Below, one piece after another: positions 15,521 through 24,573 of a stretch of DNA of 33,181 bases. The stretch's first letter is position 1. Each line of letters starts with the position of its first letter. The position numbers and the translations under genes are program-made. This DNA is from Gammaproteobacteria bacterium (lineage in GTDB: Bacteria; Pseudomonadota; Gammaproteobacteria; Steroidobacterales; Steroidobacteraceae): positions 1 through 33,181 of the forward strand of contig JANYAD010000239.1 of NCBI GenBank assembly GCA_025355165.1, given 5' to 3'. The notes under the pieces were generated by a model. It was given only the letters and a program-made list of their open reading frames with translations. It searched no databases and was not told the origin of the DNA.

Positions 15521-16285
15521 ATGGCACGGGACACTTTCCAAGCAGTACGCGAAGCATGCTTATCGCTGCCGGAAGCCGAGGAATTCATTTCCCATGGCTC
15601 ACCTACTTTTCGAGTCCTCGGCAAGACATTCGTATCCTATGTATTGAATCACCATGGTGACGGACGCGTCGCTTTATGGCTCAACGCGCTGGCCGAGTCG
15701 CAGCAGCTGCGTGTGCTCACCGAGCCTGAACATTTTTTTGTACCGCCTTATCTCGGGCCCCGCGGTTGGCTCGGCGTCATTCTCGATCGCGGTATTGATT
15801 GGAATCGGATCGCTGGGCTGATTCGCGAGGCCTACGAAAAATCTGCGCCTGCTCAATTGCGAAGACGCATCGGTGAGACACCGCCAATCAGAGCGCCGGC
15901 CAGAACGCCTTCGGCGAGTGAAATCGATCCGCTGAAATCGCCGCGCGCACTCGCGGTGCTGGAGAAGTTGCGCAACATTGCCTTAAGTCTTCCCGAATCG
16001 ACGGAGGGCAAACAATTTGGTCATCCCGTTTGGCTCGCCGGCAAGAAGACTTTTGCCATGGCGCGCTACACCGGCAATCACCTGACCTTGCTCTTCTGGG
16101 TGGGCGTCGATCAGCAGGGCCTTTTAACGGCCGATCCGCGTTATAAGATTCCCCCCTATTTTGGCCACCACGGTTGGATCGCTCTGGATGGGAGCAAATC
16201 GTGCGATTGGAGCGAGATCAAAGGGCTGGCGCTGCAAAGCTATCGGCACTACGCGCTGAAGCGCATGCTCAAGGACCTGAAGTAG
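15521..16285 (+). CDS. Tandem YjbR/MmcQ-like protein
   Basis: Protein of 254 residues containing two copies of the YjbR/CyaY-like fold (MmcQ/YjbR family), at about 1-115 and 145-250. Each copy has the family start (ACLSLPEAEEFISHGSPTFRV; IALSLPESTEGKQFGHPVWL), a central beta sheet (VALWLN; LTLLFWVG) and the end motif PPYLGPRGWLGV or PPYFGHHGWIAL. Most relatives have one copy. A DNA-binding role has been proposed for the fold, but the function is not established. The ATG directly abuts a hairpin and no ribosome site is visible. The last 17 bases overlap the convergent ROK gene. Confidence 0.85.
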   Translation: MARDTFQAVREACLSLPEAEEFISHGSPTFRVLGKTFVSYVLNHHGDGRVALWLNALAESQQLRVLTEPEHFFVPPYLGPRGWLGVILDRGIDWNRIAGLIREAYEKSAPAQLRRRIGETPPIRAPARTPSASEIDPLKSPRALAVLEKLRNIALSLPESTEGKQFGHPVWLAGKKTFAMARYTGNHLTLLFWVGVDQQGLLTADPRYKIPPYFGHHGWIALDGSKSCDWSEIKGLALQSYRHYALKRMLKDLK

Positions 16286-17204
16286 GATAGCGTCGCGACG
16301 CGGCCCCGGCCGCATCCACCGCCAGAGCGATACAGCCGAGCACGCCGGCGCGTTCGCCCAGCGCGGCAGGGGTCACATAGTCCTCGCCCGCATCGAGAAT
16401 TTCGTTGCGCTCGACGTACCCGCCCAACCAATGCAACAGGCGTTGCCGAATCAGGGGAAATAGCCGCCGCTCGGTCATCACTCCGCCACCCATGACGATT
16501 CGCTGCGGCGAAAGCGCCAACACGGATTGGGCACAGAGCTGGCCAAGATAATCGGCCTGAAGATCCCACTGGGGATGTCCAGGCTCTAAGTGCTTAAGCT
16601 CATTACCGCAGCGTGCGACGATGGCAGGCCCGGAGGCCAAACCTTCCAGGCAGTCGCCATGAAAGGGGCAAACGCCGGGAAAGGTATCCGCTGGGTGGCG
16701 CCGCGGGTACAGATGCCCCAACTCGGGGTGCATCAAACCATGCAAGGGCAAGCCCTCAACCAGCACGCCGCCGCCAATTCCCGTGCCGACCGTGACATAC
16801 AACAGACTGCCCACATCTTTGCCGGCGCCCCAGCGATGTTCGCCGAGCGCCGCCGCGTTGACATCGGTATCGAATCCCACAGGGCAAGGAAACGGGCTGC
16901 ACAAGGCGCGGACGATATCGATATTATTCCAGCCCTTCTTGGGCGTATTGCCGATGACACCGTACTTCGCGGCCTGCTTGTCTAAGTGGATCGGACCAAA
17001 ACAGCCAATGCCGATGCCGCTCAAGGGCCCGATAGCGCGGCTGCTCTCGATAAGGAAGCGGGATACCCCCGCCAGCGTCGAGGCGGGATCGGCGGTGGGG
17101 AAGCGCGCCTCGGCGTGAAGTACTCCCCGCTCATCGGCGATGGCGCATACGAATTTGGTGCCCCCGGCCTCAACCGCGCCGAAATATCTGCGATCACCGT
17201 TCAT
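16269..17204 (-). CDS. ROK family sugar kinase, fructokinase-like
   Basis: Cytoplasmic ATP-dependent sugar kinase of 311 residues. The phosphate-binding loop GAVEAGGTKFVCAI, the catalytic-base region VGFDTDVNAAALGE, the second phosphate motif YVTVGTGIGGG and the ROK zinc-site region (HPELGHLY to CPFHGDCLEGLASGPA) are all present. The GCFGPIHLDKQAAKYGVIGNTPK segment is characteristic of the fructokinase/mannokinase branch, so fructose to fructose 6-phosphate is the likeliest reaction. It is divergent from the ArgE-like gene, and its 3' end overlaps the YjbR gene by 17 bases. The C-terminal 15 residues are poorly conserved in type. Confidence 0.9.
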   Translation of the reverse strand: MNGDRRYFGAVEAGGTKFVCAIADERGVLHAEARFPTADPASTLAGVSRFLIESSRAIGPLSGIGIGCFGPIHLDKQAAKYGVIGNTPKKGWNNIDIVRALCSPFPCPVGFDTDVNAAALGEHRWGAGKDVGSLLYVTVGTGIGGGVLVEGLPLHGLMHPELGHLYPRRHPADTFPGVCPFHGDCLEGLASGPAIVARCGNELKHLEPGHPQWDLQADYLGQLCAQSVLALSPQRIVMGGGVMTERRLFPLIRQRLLHWLGGYVERNEILDAGEDYVTPAALGERAGVLGCIALAVDAAGAASRRYPTSGP

Positions 17205-17220
17205 AATCCTCTACGACCGC

Positions 17221-17226
17221 TATAAT
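17221..17226 (+). promoter_or_regulatory. Consensus -10 box ahead of the ArgE-like gene
   Basis: A perfect TATAAT lies 31 bases before the chosen ATG at 17258. The region around 17198-17203 has no convincing TTGACA, so the promoter is supported mainly by the -10 hexamer. It would give a start of transcription near 17233, between the divergent ROK and deacylase genes. Confidence 0.4.
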
Positions 17227-17257
17227 CGCGGAGCTTTCCCGCCACGTGAGCTGCCTA

Positions 17258-18460
17258 ATGAATGTACCGAGCGCCGCCTCGCGCACAATGATCGAGCGCT
17301 TGATTGCCTTCAATACGGTATCACGCGACTCGAACTTAGGCTTGATCGAATGGGTTCGCGATTACCTGCAAGGTTTGGGGGCCGCGACACGGCTGACGTA
17401 TGACCCGACCGGCAGGAAAGCCAATTTATTTGCGACCCTAGGTGATTGCAGGAAGCCGGGGCTCATTCTTTCGGGGCACACAGATGTGGTGCCGGTGGAT
17501 GGCCAGAGCTGGGATAGCGATCCATTCATCGCCACCGAACGGGATGGCAAGCTCTACGCGCGCGGCTCCGCAGACATGAAAGGTTTCATCGGAATTATCC
17601 TTGCCCAAGCGCCGAAGTTTGTTGCGGCATTGAATCAGAACCGGCTCGATGCCCCGCTGCACTACGCCTTGAGTTATGACGAGGAGGTGGGTTGCCTCGG
17701 CGTGCGCGGACTCATCCGCGACCTGGAAGAGAGTGGAATCCGTCCGGCTGGTTGCGTGGTGGGCGAACCGACCTCGATGCAACCGATCATCGCCCACAAG
17801 GGCACACATCGATTTCGCTGTGCAGTGCATGGCAGAGAGGCGCATTCCAGCTATGTGACCTACGGGGTGAATGCGATCGAATACGCCGCGCGCCTGGTGG
17901 TGTTCATCCGCCAGCTTGCGGATCGGCTCGCGCAGCTCGAGCAACGCGATTATGGCTTTGGCGTACCCTATACGACCCTCTCTACGGGCGTGATTCAGGG
18001 CGGCATCGCCGCCAATGTGGTGCCTAAAGATTGCGTGTTTCAGTTCGACATGCGCACCTTGCCTCAGGCCTCACCGGATGCGCTCTATCAGGAAATTCGG
18101 GCGTACGCCGAGGCTCTGGCGAAGGAAATGCGCGCCGTGGATGCGAATTCGGGGATTGATTTGCAATGGACCAGTCAAACGGCAGGACTCGCCGCCTCGG
18201 AAACCGATGCCATTGTGCAATGGGCGCTCAAACTATCGGGGAACGCCAGCGTAGGAAAAGTTTCGTATGGAACTGAAGCCGGGCTGTTTCAAAAAATGGG
18301 GGTGCCGACGGTGATTTGCGGACCGGGCGATATTGCCGAAGCGCATCGGCCCAATGAATTCGTCGCGCTCGATCAGCTCGCGCAGTGCGAAAGCTTCATC
18401 GATCGCATTCTCGAGACGGGCTACGCGAAGGCAGGGCACACGCAGGAAGCAGCGACATAG
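17258..18460 (+). CDS. argE: Acetylornithine deacetylase (M20 family)
   Basis: Zinc-dependent amidohydrolase of 400 residues that would remove the acetyl group from N-acetylornithine in arginine synthesis. Metal-binding and catalytic motifs are SGHTDVVP (H74, D76), ARGSADMKG (D106), DEEVGC (E142 base, E143) and VVGEPTSMQP, with HKG after it. The lid domain runs from about residue 185 to 300. The ATG at 17258 is preferred; a GTG at 17246 would add four residues. It lies alone, not with other arg genes, and M20 relatives can act on other acyl amino acids, so the substrate is probable rather than certain. Its 3' end overlaps a small opposite-strand gene by 40 bases. Confidence 0.88.
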   Translation: MNVPSAASRTMIERLIAFNTVSRDSNLGLIEWVRDYLQGLGAATRLTYDPTGRKANLFATLGDCRKPGLILSGHTDVVPVDGQSWDSDPFIATERDGKLYARGSADMKGFIGIILAQAPKFVAALNQNRLDAPLHYALSYDEEVGCLGVRGLIRDLEESGIRPAGCVVGEPTSMQPIIAHKGTHRFRCAVHGREAHSSYVTYGVNAIEYAARLVVFIRQLADRLAQLEQRDYGFGVPYTTLSTGVIQGGIAANVVPKDCVFQFDMRTLPQASPDALYQEIRAYAEALAKEMRAVDANSGIDLQWTSQTAGLAASETDAIVQWALKLSGNASVGKVSYGTEAGLFQKMGVPTVICGPGDIAEAHRPNEFVALDQLAQCESFIDRILETGYAKAGHTQEAAT

Positions 18461-18612
18461 CGAGAATGCACGGCACAGATGCCGTCGGTGCTGCGCACGG
18501 CGGCGTAGGCAGAGCTTAAGCTCGACAATCCCGGCAGTGCCGCTTCAACTTGAGCGGGTGCGTGCTCGAAATGCCTGCACCGAAGGCAGCTCGGTGAACT
18601 GGCCGCAGTCAT
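18421..18612 (-). CDS. Small Cys-rich protein coupled to the YeiH-family gene
   Basis: Protein of 63 residues with a likely metal site: C9 and C12 (CLRC), C46 and H49 (ICAVH), then C57 and C59. The middle segment LPGLSSLSSAYAAVRSTDG resembles short Cys-rich proteins I have seen in proteobacteria, but I know no function. Its ATG overlaps the TGA of the upstream exporter gene (ATGA at 18612-18609), good evidence that it is expressed from that transcript. Its last 40 bases are antisense to the end of argE. Zinc or iron-sulfur binding is inference. Confidence 0.6.
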   Translation of the reverse strand: MTAASSPSCLRCRHFEHAPAQVEAALPGLSSLSSAYAAVRSTDGICAVHSRYVAASCVCPAFA

Positions 18613-20006
18613 TGCCCCAACCGATTCCAGAACTCATTGAACACTTGAGTCGATAACACGAATCCCAGCACGACGTTGACCAAAACCCCAAGGGTGAAGG
18701 CGTAAAACGGCCGGGCGCCGATGGAGGCAAACTCGCGGAAGCGGGTGCTGAGGCCAATGCTCAAGAAAGCAATCGTAAAGGCCCAGGTGCGAAACGCCTG
18801 CAGCGGTCCCACCAGCGCGGGCAGCACTTCTTTTTTGTACGTCGCGTAGTCAAAGCCGCGCGCCACCAAAGTGACCACGGCCGATGCGATCAAAAATCCA
18901 AGCACGAACTTTGGAAACCGACTCCAGATTTCGCCGACCCTCGATCTGCTCTGCACGCCGGTTTTCTCCCAGCGTGTGGTGGCTATCACCGAGAGCACGA
19001 AAGCCCAAACGCCGATCCACACATCGCGGCCTATCACTTTCATGAGCGTGAAGGCGGCAACTGCCGCATCGGGATTGCCGCCGATGCCCGCAACCTTGCC
19101 CGCGTAGCCGCCATAGGTTTGCGCCGCGGCTAGCCCCGCGGCATCCGCGAACTCCGAGGTGCCGATCCAGGCCCCAGCGACGCCTGTGCTAAGGCCCATC
19201 GACCTCGCGACGAGAGGAAGCACGAAGATCATGACGACGGCCCACACCACCACCAATGATATCGCGACGGAGACTTCTTCCTTTCTTGCCCCGACAGCCC
19301 CGCCGACGGCGATGGCACCGGAGACACCGCATACGGCCCCGCCGGTCCCTAGCGTGGCGGCCAGGCGCCGATCCAGCCCCAAACCGACCGCGGCGAAATA
19401 GATGACCCCGAAGGTGACGATGGAGACGATCGCGGCTTGCACGATGGCCACAGGTCCTGCCCATGCAATGAGCGTCAGTGGCAGGCTTGCGCCGAGCAAC
19501 ACGATGCCGGTTTTGATATAAAACTCAACGCGCAATCCCGGGGTGAGCCAGCGCGGAGCACCCAGCGTATTGGAAACCAGCAGGCCAAGTCCGAGCGCCA
19601 CCAACGGCGGCTCCAGATTGTAGTGAGCTGCTTGGTCCCATGCGCCTAGAAAATAAATGCTGCCGGCGGCGAGGTAAAGGACGAGAAAGGCCGGCAGGAA
19701 ACGACTGAATTTTATCCCAAGTGCGGCCGCGCCGACGCCAAAGGCGACGGCCCACAGCACAAACAGGGCCGCGAATTGCAGGCCATGCTGCTTAAGCTGC
19801 TGGCCCACCTGCGCGAGATGGCTCCATTTCTGGGGAGCGACTGCGATCCATTTGATACTGCTGCCTGCTGAAAATAAGGCGACTGCAACCGCAATCAGCC
19901 CTAAGCCTATCCAAATGGCCCACCAGTCTTCCTTACGGAACAGCTCACCCCAGGGGGCACCGCGCACCGTGAGGCGTGAAGGGACAGGTTGAGCGATTTG
20001 AACCAT
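18609..20006 (-). CDS. YeiH/UPF0324 family putative sulfate exporter
   Basis: Inner-membrane protein of 465 residues with about 11-12 hydrophobic segments. The family core is clear: GLLVSNTLGAPRWLTPGLRVEFYIKTGIVLLGASLPL, then LGTGGAVCGVSGAIAVGGAVGARKEE and SEFADAAGLAAAQTYG. The family is annotated as sulfate or sulfite/cysteine-related exporters on limited evidence; the substrate is not proven. It has an N-terminal extension with two extra hydrophobic segments compared with short YeiH proteins. I prefer the ATG at 20006 over the TTG at 20045. The downstream Cys-rich gene overlaps its stop by ATGA. Confidence 0.87.
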   Translation of the reverse strand: MVQIAQPVPSRLTVRGAPWGELFRKEDWWAIWIGLGLIAVAVALFSAGSSIKWIAVAPQKWSHLAQVGQQLKQHGLQFAALFVLWAVAFGVGAAALGIKFSRFLPAFLVLYLAAGSIYFLGAWDQAAHYNLEPPLVALGLGLLVSNTLGAPRWLTPGLRVEFYIKTGIVLLGASLPLTLIAWAGPVAIVQAAIVSIVTFGVIYFAAVGLGLDRRLAATLGTGGAVCGVSGAIAVGGAVGARKEEVSVAISLVVVWAVVMIFVLPLVARSMGLSTGVAGAWIGTSEFADAAGLAAAQTYGGYAGKVAGIGGNPDAAVAAFTLMKVIGRDVWIGVWAFVLSVIATTRWEKTGVQSRSRVGEIWSRFPKFVLGFLIASAVVTLVARGFDYATYKKEVLPALVGPLQAFRTWAFTIAFLSIGLSTRFREFASIGARPFYAFTLGVLVNVVLGFVLSTQVFNEFWNRLGQ

Positions 20007-20125
20007 CGGGCGATCTGCACCATAAGAGGGATTGCGAAACGGCAATCGATGCCGTAACGCTAGTCTCTTGGCGAAAAGCCGTCGAATAGTTAGATGACAT
20101 ATCCAAGTTACTCGCGGTTATGAGC

Positions 20126-23100
20126 TCAATGGCCGATGTCGGTGCCTTTTTGAAAATCGGGATAGGCCGGGAGGGGTGACACAGGCACCGGGTGCTCCTT
20201 GAGTTGCTGCATGACAACCGCGACGGCGCGCTCTAATTGAACATCGTGCCCCGCAGCCACGTCCTTGGGCAGCTCCTCGACCTGCACATCGGGCGCAATG
20301 CCGTGGCCTTCGACTTCCCAATCCCCCGACAGGCCGTAAATCGCATAGCGTGGAGCGGTGACGGAGCCACCGTCGATGAGCGTGGGGTAGCCCCCGATGC
20401 CCACCAAGCCTCCCCAGGTGCGGGTGCCCACCAATGTGCCCAAGCCGGCTTTGCGAAAATACCAAGGCATCGCGTCTCCGCCGGAACCTGCGGACTGATT
20501 GATGATCATTGCCTTGGGCCCGAAAATCGCGCCCTGCGGGTCGTGAACCGGCTTCCCGTCTCTTTCAATCGCATTGCTCAGATGCTTCTGAGCGAGGACA
20601 TTGACGATGTAATCGGCAATAAACCCTCCCTGATTATAGCGTTCGTCGAGGATCAGCCCCTGCTTGTCCAATTGCGCGTAAAAGTAGCGATTAAAATTCG
20701 TGTACCCGGCGCCGGCGGTGTTCGGCATATACACATAGGCCACCTGGCCGCCGGAGAGTGCATCCACTTTTTGGCGGTTGGTATTGATCCAATCCAAATT
20801 GCGCAGACCGTACTCGGAGGCCAGCGGCACCACCGTGGCGTCGCGAGCGCCGATGCCATCGGCGCTCTTGGCTACGCGCAAAACCGTCTGCTTGCCGGCA
20901 GTACCATTCAAGAAGCTATCGATGTTGTCCGTGGCGTGCAGCTCGCGGCCGTTCACCGCCAGCAGGTACTCGCCCTCCACAATGTTGATGCCCGGCAAAG
21001 TCAATGGCGCGTGCAAGGAGGGCGTCCAATTCTGCCCATTGTAAATCTTGGCGAAGCGGTAGCGATCATGCTCGAGCGCGTAGTCGGCCCCCAGCAATCC
21101 CGGCTTGGGTATCTCCGGCCGCGGCCTGGGCCCGGAGATGAACATATGGCCCACTTGAATCTCGCCGAGCATTTCATTGCATAAATAGCTGAATTCATCG
21201 CGCGATGCCAGGCCTGCGAGGAATGGTTCGTACTTCGCTTGCACCTTCGCGAGGTCGACTCCGTGAGCGTGAGGATCGTAGAGAAAATCGCGTTGCAAGT
21301 GCCATGTTTCGCGATACATCTGCTTCCACGCGCTGCGTGGATCGATCAGCGCCATCATTCCGTGGTTGTTGACTTGCTTGCCTGGGTTGGCGTCGGGCGA
21401 ACCTGGCTTCAGTTCGGAGACCGGAGCAAGAAACCAATTCTCCTGGCGGGCGTAGAACAATTTCTCCCCGTCGAAGGAAATCTTGAAGGCCGTAATGCCG
21501 CTCAAGATTTGTTCGGTCTGACGCTTCTCCGTGGTGAACCGCCAGAGCGCACGCACCGGCGTACCGGTCTCCTCCGACCCCCGTCCCACTTGGGAACCTT
21601 CGGCAAGAAACAGCACGCCGCTCTTGCCCACAGCCAATTCCACGTAATTTCTGGGCGGGATCGGCAGCGAGAGGATGCGATTACCGATGCCCGCCAAATC
21701 GATCACCGTGGGTTTGGGTTTGGCGTCCGCTTTTTTCTTGTCTTTCGCGTCTATTTTTTTGTCGTCCGATTTTTTCGCCTCGGATGCCTTGTCCGCCTCG
21801 TCCGGCTTATCCGCCTTGTTCGCCTCAGAGTCTTTCTTTTTGTTTTCCTCATCGCTCTCCGGCGGCACCGGCGAAGCGGCTGCCTTTGATAAGACGACGA
21901 CGTAGACGCCCGCATTGGTGGCGCGGTCGAGGGAGGAGAGGTCGATCCCGGCATCCGAGGGGCCGCTGTTGGTCGAGGCGGTGAAGTACAGGTATTTTCC
22001 ACTCGCATCGAATACGGCGCTAGCCGCATTGCTCATACCGTCGGTAATTTGCGTTGCCGCGTGCGAGGCGAGGGAGTAAAGAAATACCGCATGCAGTTCG
22101 CTCTCCAAATCGCGGGAATAGGCTATCCATTGGGAATCGGGGGACCATGAAAGCTGGGTTTGCGCGCCGAAGCCGCCGCGCAGACCCGTATCGATTTTCA
22201 CGGGTTTGCCGCCGGCGACATCGACATACCAAATGCGCAAGTGCTTATCGTAAAAGGCGATGTGCTTCGAGTCTGGCGACCAATGCGGAGAATAAAAGAA
22301 CGATGCATTCGGACCCAGATCGAGCACTTTGGGCGGCGTCAGACCCTCCTGGTCTCGGATGTACAGCTGATATTCGCCGGAGGCATCGCTGAAGTAGGCG
22401 ATCGATTTTCCATCCGGAGACCACGACGGATCGCGCTCGGCAGAGCCCGGCGTGTTGGTCAGATTACGGATGTCGCCTTTTTCCACGGGCAGCGTGAAAA
22501 TGTCGCCTCGCGCTTCGGCGACAATGCGCGCACCGGTGGGCGAAACGGAAATATTTTCCGCTGCGCTTTCGACCACACTGGCAAGACGCGGCGTTAGGCC
22601 GGGTAGATCGCCGCGAATAGTCACGGGTACCACGTGCTCCTGGTGAGCAGCCAACTCGTACACGTGTAAAGAACCGAATTGCTCGTAAACCAGCGCTCCG
22701 GATCCAGCGCCGACCGACTTCAGATCGTAGCCATGATTCTCGACGAGCTGAGCGACCTGTTTGGTTGCCGTGTCGTACTGAAATAGCGACACCGGGCCGT
22801 TGCGGTCCGACAAAAAATACACCGTATTGCCGACCCAAACCGGATTCGAGTCGTTGGAATTGTCACGCGGAATTTTCTCAAGATCCAGCGTATTCATATT
22901 GACCAGCCACACGGGTGTGGTTTGACCGCCCCTGTAGTGCTTCCATGCAATCTGCCAGCGTTGGATAGGCACGTAGGCGAGGGTGGCGCCATCGGTCGAA
23001 AAGCTGCCCGAATCGACGCTTGGAAGCGGCAGGACCTCGGCAGGGCCGATCCCGTCGGCGCGCACGCGAAATAGTCGGGGATAAACGGACTTACTGGCGT

Positions 23101-23491
23101 GACCCGAGGTAAAGAGCACATCCTTGCCGTCGGCCGTCCAGCCGATGACCCGGCTGCCGCTGGGCTCCCAGGTCAGGCGACGCGGCACCCCGCCTTCGGC
23201 GTTGACGACATACACGTCCGTGAGCCCCTGCTCCTCAGTCGAGTAGGCGAGTTGCAGGCCATCGGGTGAAAAATACGGGCCTGCGCTGACGATGCCCACC
23301 GAGGTAACGCGTCTCGCCTCACCCCCCTGTCGAGGGACCATCCAAATGTCGCCGCCATACAAGAACGCAATCCTACCCTCAGCAAGGCTCGGATTTCGCA
23401 ACAGCAGGGGCGCGGCGCCCTGCGCGGCGCCATACAACACAAGACTCGCCATGAGGCTGATGCACATGGTAAAGGCGACGCGGAAATTCAT
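20126..23491 (-). CDS. Tricorn-like S41 family peptidase with beta-propeller
   Basis: Large exported protein of 1121 residues. After a signal peptide (cut near GAAQGA) come WD40/TolB-like propeller repeats, about 35-535 (SPDG, SWSPDGKSIAYFSD, HWSPDSKHIAFYD), a Lys/Asp/Glu-rich low-complexity linker (about 545-600), a second propeller-like stretch, the tricorn C1 helical domain, a PDZ domain (about 840-910, INIVEGEYLLAVNGREL) and the S41 catalytic domain with DERYNQGGF and NQSAGSGGDAMPW, where the Ser of GSGGD is the predicted nucleophile. It probably degrades peptides in the periplasm. The start ATG 23491 follows GAGGTG closely; GTG 23497 is an alternative. It stands alone, upstream of the exporter gene by about 120 bases. 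Confidence 0.88.
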   Translation of the reverse strand: MNFRVAFTMCISLMASLVLYGAAQGAAPLLLRNPSLAEGRIAFLYGGDIWMVPRQGGEARRVTSVGIVSAGPYFSPDGLQLAYSTEEQGLTDVYVVNAEGGVPRRLTWEPSGSRVIGWTADGKDVLFTSGHASKSVYPRLFRVRADGIGPAEVLPLPSVDSGSFSTDGATLAYVPIQRWQIAWKHYRGGQTTPVWLVNMNTLDLEKIPRDNSNDSNPVWVGNTVYFLSDRNGPVSLFQYDTATKQVAQLVENHGYDLKSVGAGSGALVYEQFGSLHVYELAAHQEHVVPVTIRGDLPGLTPRLASVVESAAENISVSPTGARIVAEARGDIFTLPVEKGDIRNLTNTPGSAERDPSWSPDGKSIAYFSDASGEYQLYIRDQEGLTPPKVLDLGPNASFFYSPHWSPDSKHIAFYDKHLRIWYVDVAGGKPVKIDTGLRGGFGAQTQLSWSPDSQWIAYSRDLESELHAVFLYSLASHAATQITDGMSNAASAVFDASGKYLYFTASTNSGPSDAGIDLSSLDRATNAGVYVVVLSKAAASPVPPESDEENKKKDSEANKADKPDEADKASEAKKSDDKKIDAKDKKKADAKPKPTVIDLAGIGNRILSLPIPPRNYVELAVGKSGVLFLAEGSQVGRGSEETGTPVRALWRFTTEKRQTEQILSGITAFKISFDGEKLFYARQENWFLAPVSELKPGSPDANPGKQVNNHGMMALIDPRSAWKQMYRETWHLQRDFLYDPHAHGVDLAKVQAKYEPFLAGLASRDEFSYLCNEMLGEIQVGHMFISGPRPRPEIPKPGLLGADYALEHDRYRFAKIYNGQNWTPSLHAPLTLPGINIVEGEYLLAVNGRELHATDNIDSFLNGTAGKQTVLRVAKSADGIGARDATVVPLASEYGLRNLDWINTNRQKVDALSGGQVAYVYMPNTAGAGYTNFNRYFYAQLDKQGLILDERYNQGGFIADYIVNVLAQKHLSNAIERDGKPVHDPQGAIFGPKAMIINQSAGSGGDAMPWYFRKAGLGTLVGTRTWGGLVGIGGYPTLIDGGSVTAPRYAIYGLSGDWEVEGHGIAPDVQVEELPKDVAAGHDVQLERAVAVVMQQLKEHPVPVSPLPAYPDFQKGTDIGH

Positions 23492-23550
23492 TCGCACCTC
23501 GAATTGATTGTTATAAATTCAGCCGGCGAAACTATACATGATGACGAGTT

Positions 23551-24546
23551 TTAGCCGTTCACAGAACGCATCCCAGTTTCGTCATAGCGGGCCCCTGCCG
23601 CCACGCCGCTGGGTGCGGCTGCGGCGATGCGTGCTAAATCCTCGGCACTCAAGCTGATGTCGGCGGCTTGCAAATTCTCCTTCAGCCTGGTGACGTTGGT
23701 GGTGCCGGGGATCGGCACAATATGCGGACCTTGCGCGAGCAACCAGGCGAGGGCGAGCTGCGCGGGAGTGCAGTGCTTTTCTCCCGCGATTTCCTCGACC
23801 TTGGCGACCAGCGTAAGGTTCTTCGCAAAATTGTCGCCTTGAAAGCGCGGCGAGAATCGCCGGAAATCTTTTGCATCGAGATCATCGATGCTGCGAAAAC
23901 GACCGGTTAAGAAGCCGCGCCCCAACGGACTGTAGGCGACAAAACCGATTCCCAGCTCGTTACACGTTTGCAGCACACCATCCTCGGGCTCACGGCTCCA
24001 GAGCGAATATTCTGACTGCACCGCCGTGATGGGATGAACCTGATGCGCCTTGCGAATGGTCGCCGCGCTCGGCTCGGACAAGCCTATGTGATTAATCTTG
24101 CCGGCCTTAACCAGTTCGGCCAGCGCGCCCATGGTTTCTTCGATTGGAGTGGAGCGGTCTACCCGGTGTTGGTAATAAAGATCAATACACTCGAGCTTGA
24201 GCCGTTTCAACGAAGCTTCGCAGGCTGCACGGACATAGTCTGCCTTGCCGTTGATGGCGCGAATTTTGGGATTGACGGGATCGCGCTGAATACCGAATTT
24301 GGTGGCGATGACAAGTTGATCGCGCTTCCCTGAGATTGCCTTGCCAAGCAGAATCTCATTAGTGAACGGACCGTACATATCGGCGGTATCGAGGAACGAC
24401 ACGCCGAGCGCCAGGGCACTTTGGATCACGCGAATGGCTTCGGCATCATTCGATGCGCTAGAAGCATAGAACTCCGAGAAGCCCATGCACCCAAGGCCGA
24501 TAGCCGATACTTGCGGGCCGTTGCGGCCCAATTTGCGCTGCTTCAT
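23551..24546 (-). CDS. Aldo/keto reductase
   Basis: NADPH-dependent oxidoreductase of 331 residues with the TIM-barrel AKR fold. The catalytic tetrad is D53, Y58, K83 and H127 ([22 protein letters not shown]), and the cofactor end is visible in [15 protein letters not shown]. Sequence features such as [17 protein letters not shown] match the AKR13/YajO-like branch. It reduces aldehydes or ketones to alcohols. It follows the Baeyer-Villiger monooxygenase gene by 27 bases on the same strand, so it is likely in one operon with the monooxygenase and esterase and may act on their substrate or product. Substrate unknown. Confidence 0.92.
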   Translation of the reverse strand: MKQRKLGRNGPQVSAIGLGCMGFSEFYASSASNDAEAIRVIQSALALGVSFLDTADMYGPFTNEILLGKAISGKRDQLVIATKFGIQRDPVNPKIRAINGKADYVRAACEASLKRLKLECIDLYYQHRVDRSTPIEETMGALAELVKAGKINHIGLSEPSAATIRKAHQVHPITAVQSEYSLWSREPEDGVLQTCNELGIGFVAYSPLGRGFLTGRFRSIDDLDAKDFRRFSPRFQGDNFAKNLTLVAKVEEIAGEKHCTPAQLALAWLLAQGPHIVPIPGTTNVTRLKENLQAADISLSAEDLARIAAAAPSGVAAGARYDETGMRSVNG

Positions 24547-24573
24547 CTTTTCTCCTAAAGCTTATGGCTAGTT

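Noticed and set aside
20237-21184. Plus-strand frame of 315 codons inside the tricorn-like gene
   Set aside because: It is the antisense of a well-supported peptidase gene; the composition is typical of GC-rich shadow frames and no motif is present.
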